Assembly: GCA_023405875.1 (NCBI GenBank)
Contig: JAEXXN010000431.1
Span: 1-6,906, forward strand
Direction: 5' to 3'
Source of the DNA: Bacillota bacterium
GTDB lineage: Bacteria > Bacillota > Clostridia > Lutisporales > Lutisporaceae
DNA length: 6,906 nt
A program made the position numbers and the translations under genes. Shown here in pieces: positions 5,223-6,906 of this stretch (within the stretch, counting starts at the first letter, position 1; each line of letters begins with the position of its first letter). The notes beneath the pieces are model-generated. The model ran no database searches, was not told where the DNA came from, and worked only from the letters and a program-made list of their open reading frames with translations.

Positions 5223-6428
5223 ATGAATTTTGCAGTAGATTGGGTCGATAGAGTGGATTTTGTGAAAATGCGCGAGATGCGTACAGAGCGTCTGCGCCAG
5301 ACAATGGTGAAGTATAATCTTGATGCCTTGATAACCTTCAGGGCAGAAAATATAAGGTATATGACCAACATGAGGCCTCTCTGGTGGCCAATAAGCTTCT
5401 TGTCAAGAAACGCTTCAATGATGACTCAGACAAGCAGGCCGGTCCTTTATGTCACAAGCGGAGATGCACCGCGCTGCCGGCAGGTGATGACCTGGATGAA
5501 GCCTGAAGAAATCAAGCCGTGCGGAACAATGGAAGAACCCGGTATCGTTGATACAATGATAAAGCAATTCGTAGAAACTCTCAGGGAACAAGGTTTTACA
5601 AAAGGAAGGATAGGTGTAGATGCCGGTACCTTCGTAATGCTTGAAAAATTCAAGGCTGCACTTCCAAACTGTGAAGTTGTTGACGGCGATGCATGTGTTA
5701 TAGAAGCTAAAGCAGTTAAGAACTCCGAAGAAATAAAACTGATGAAGGAGTCCTCCATAATAGCATCCATAGGGCAACAAACTGCTATTGACCATATACG
5801 TACCGGAGTAAGGAATTGCGAAATATTGGCGGAGGTTATGAAGTGCTTCTACTCATACGGTATGGAGGTACCGCAGTGTAACCTTATAGTGACCTCGGGG
5901 GAAGAAACAGCACCGCTTCACCGTTTCGCTTCAGACAGGAAGGTTCTTCCCGGTGACCTGGTATTCATGGACCTGGGCGGGTGTTTCAACGGATACTTCT
6001 CCGATACTACCAGGACAGTAGTACATGGTAAGCCAAACGACATGCAGAAGAGGATATATAATGCAGTTTATGAGGAAATGATGGTTGTCCATGAGCTGCT
6101 TAAGCCGGGAAACACCAACGAAGAATTAAATATTGCAGCACGTAATGTTATAAAAAAGCATGGCTTTGCAGAGTGGGGTTTCCACGGTGTGCTGGGGCAT
6201 TCCATAGGCGTATCGGGACTTGAAGCACCTCTTATCGGAGATATATCGGCTGCCGGCGGAAACGTATTCCAATTCGAACCCGGCATGATATTCTCATGTG
6301 AGCCGGCTATATTGGTGCCCAACGTTCCCGGAGGCGGCGGAGTACGTATAGAGGATACAATTCTTGTAACTGATACAGGAAATGAAATATTATCACGCTA
6401 TCCTTATTGCGACGAATTATTAGGTTAG
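5223..6428 (+). CDS. M24 family metallohydrolase (creatinase/prolidase/aminopeptidase P fold), substrate uncertain
   Basis: The 401-residue protein has an N-terminal creatinase-like domain (about 20-160) and a C-terminal pita-bread metal domain (about 168-392). All five ligands of the dinuclear metal site are visible: D250 (FMDLGG), D261 (YFSDTTRT), H326 (LGHSIG), E360 (FSCEP) and E377 (VRIEDT). H233 in TAPLHR matches a conserved active-site His. At the position where prolidases and aminopeptidase P have a second His (GHxxGxxxHE), this protein reads GHSIGVSGLE, with Leu333 in place of His. M24 members with other chemistry (creatinase, ectoine hydrolase, DMSP lyase DddP) also vary in this region, so a plain Xaa-Pro peptidase label is unsafe. 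There is no signal peptide, so it should act in the cytoplasm, probably on what the adjacent importer brings in. The start is ATG 5223, with AGGAGG at 5207-5212; a second in-frame ATG at 5268 has no comparable site. The stop codon lies in an inverted repeat. Confidence 0.88.
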   Translation: MNFAVDWVDRVDFVKMREMRTERLRQTMVKYNLDALITFRAENIRYMTNMRPLWWPISFLSRNASMMTQTSRPVLYVTSGDAPRCRQVMTWMKPEEIKPCGTMEEPGIVDTMIKQFVETLREQGFTKGRIGVDAGTFVMLEKFKAALPNCEVVDGDACVIEAKAVKNSEEIKLMKESSIIASIGQQTAIDHIRTGVRNCEILAEVMKCFYSYGMEVPQCNLIVTSGEETAPLHRFASDRKVLPGDLVFMDLGGCFNGYFSDTTRTVVHGKPNDMQKRIYNAVYEEMMVVHELLKPGNTNEELNIAARNVIKKHGFAEWGFHGVLGHSIGVSGLEAPLIGDISAAGGNVFQFEPGMIFSCEPAILVPNVPGGGGVRIEDTILVTDTGNEILSRYPYCDELLG

Positions 6429-6493
6429 TACTCTGTAACACCTAATTCTCCGGCGGGCAATGCAAAGTTTAAGTGTTACAGAGCACTAGTTTT
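6426..6493 (+). terminator. Long inverted repeat overlapping the M24 stop codon, terminator-like
   Basis: Arms 6426-6445 and 6469-6488 are complementary at 18 of 20 positions, with a perfect 11-bp core CTCTGTAACAC/GTGTTACAGAG (6431-6441 and 6473-6483) and a 23-nt spacer. The left arm includes the TAG stop codon. The right arm is followed by G and TTTT (6490-6493), then C. In RNA this is a strong stem. The T tract is short for an intrinsic terminator, so partial termination, transcript end protection or a mobile palindromic repeat are also possible. Confidence 0.5.
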
Positions 6494-6496
6494 CAC

Positions 6497-6521
6497 GGAG
6501 GAAGCCAGGCTCGCTTCCTCC
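6497..6521 (+). other. Perfect 9-bp hairpin in front of the dehydrogenase gene
   Basis: GGAGGAAGC (6497-6505) and GCTTCCTCC (6513-6521) pair perfectly around a 7-nt loop. No T tract follows, so it is not a terminator by itself. The right arm could instead pair with 6534-6543 (GGGGTGAAGC, nine pairs with one G-U and one bulged U), which covers the ribosome binding site of the next gene. The two pairings exclude each other. Confidence 0.5.
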
Positions 6522-6532
6522 TATAAAATTCT

Positions 6533-6540
6533 GGGGGTGA
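6533..6540 (+). promoter_or_regulatory. Ribosome binding site supporting a TTG start
   Basis: GGGGGTGA, a good match to the 3' half of the AGGAGGTGA consensus, ends 4 nt before TTG 6545. An in-frame TAA at 6524-6526 prevents an earlier start, and no in-frame ATG or GTG lies between that stop and TTG 6545. Confidence 0.6.
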
Positions 6541-6544
6541 AGCT

Positions 6545-6906
6545 TTGAAAGCGATACAGCTAATAAAGCCAAATGTACTGATAGAAGCAAATCTTCCTGA
6601 CCCCGCACCAGGCACCGGCGAGGTTGTTATAAAAGTAAAGTCTGTTGGAATTTGCGGTACTGATGTAGGAATATTTAAAGGGAATAGGACAGCCAGATAT
6701 CCTATAATCCTAGGGCATGAATTTTGCGGTATCATAACAGAAACCGGAGAAGGAGTTACCAATGTCAAGGCGGGAGATTATGTAATCTCTGAGCCAAGCT
6801 GGGGCTGCGGTGTATGCTACTATTGCCAGCGGGGGACACCATCATATTGTGAGGAACCGCGGATGTATGGAAGGACCTGTGACGGGTCCCTGGCAGAGTA
6901 TGTAAA
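6545..6906 (+). CDS. Zinc-dependent medium-chain alcohol/polyol dehydrogenase, N-terminal part (truncated by the window edge)
   Basis: A frame beginning at TTG 6545 stays open to the end of the window, giving 120 complete codons. It has the N-terminal GroES-like fold of zinc medium-chain dehydrogenases: MKAIQL at the start, catalytic-zinc ligands C37 (GICGTD) and H58-E59 (LGHEF), then EPSWGCG. The structural zinc site is the four-cysteine set C88-x2-C91-x2-C94-x7-C102. The cofactor-binding half lies outside the window. Relatives include sorbitol, L-threonine 3- and galactitol-1-phosphate dehydrogenases, which oxidise a secondary alcohol with NAD(P), so a polyol or hydroxy-acid derivative is a reasonable substrate class. 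It follows the M24 gene after 116 nt containing two hairpins, so it may be read from the same transcript at reduced level or be controlled separately. No convincing promoter was seen in the gap. Confidence 0.85.
   Translation, partial: MKAIQLIKPNVLIEANLPDPAPGTGEVVIKVKSVGICGTDVGIFKGNRTARYPIILGHEFCGIITETGEGVTNVKAGDYVISEPSWGCGVCYYCQRGTPSYCEEPRMYGRTCDGSLAEYV

Noticed and set aside
6522..6527. TATAAA as a -10 box for the dehydrogenase gene
   Set aside because: No -35-like hexamer lies 16-18 bp upstream; that position is taken by the hairpin.
1..6906. CRISPR arrays, tRNA or rRNA genes, insertion sequences or phage genes
   Set aside because: None seen: no regularly spaced direct repeats, no cloverleaf with CCA end, and no transposase or integrase motifs on either strand.

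Overview
The window looks like a catabolic or solute-uptake locus from a low-to-moderate G+C Gram-positive anaerobe, most likely a member of the Clostridia. The reasons are strong AGGAGG-type ribosome binding sites, use of GTG and TTG starts, a lipoprotein-type solute-binding protein, and the protein families present. The species cannot be named from the sequence. Every gene I can support is on the + strand.

Layout. Bases 2-355 encode the C-terminal 117 residues of a protein that ends in a winged-helix DNA-binding domain. It is probably the local transcription regulator, and its body lies outside the window. An intrinsic terminator is built from its last codons. Bases 356-647 are a regulatory intergenic region. 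It holds a textbook -24/-12 (sigma-54) promoter at 442-457, a 15-bp imperfect inverted repeat 37 bp upstream of it where an enhancer-binding protein would be expected to sit, and a leader of about 180 nt containing a near-perfect 16-bp palindrome. Bases 648-6428 hold five tightly spaced genes: a D-2-hydroxyacid dehydrogenase, a sugar-type (RbsC-like) ABC permease, a double-domain sugar-type ABC ATPase, a lipoprotein substrate-binding protein, and an M24 (creatinase/prolidase fold) metallohydrolase. A 116-nt gap with two clear inverted repeats follows. From 6545 a zinc-dependent medium-chain dehydrogenase begins and runs off the right edge.

How the parts may fit together. The three ABC genes make a complete importer of the ribose/galactose class. 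Its flanking enzymes are two NAD(P)-type dehydrogenases and an M24 hydrolase, and no sugar kinase or isomerase is seen. By eye, the binding protein keeps only some of the ribose-contact residues, and the M24 enzyme lacks one of the usual peptidase histidines. I therefore infer that the locus takes up and breaks down a small, perhaps acidic or amide-containing molecule rather than ribose or proline peptides. The substrate is unknown. The best evidence for something out of the ordinary is this combination of a sigma-54-controlled operon, a sugar-class ABC importer and an atypical M24 enzyme.
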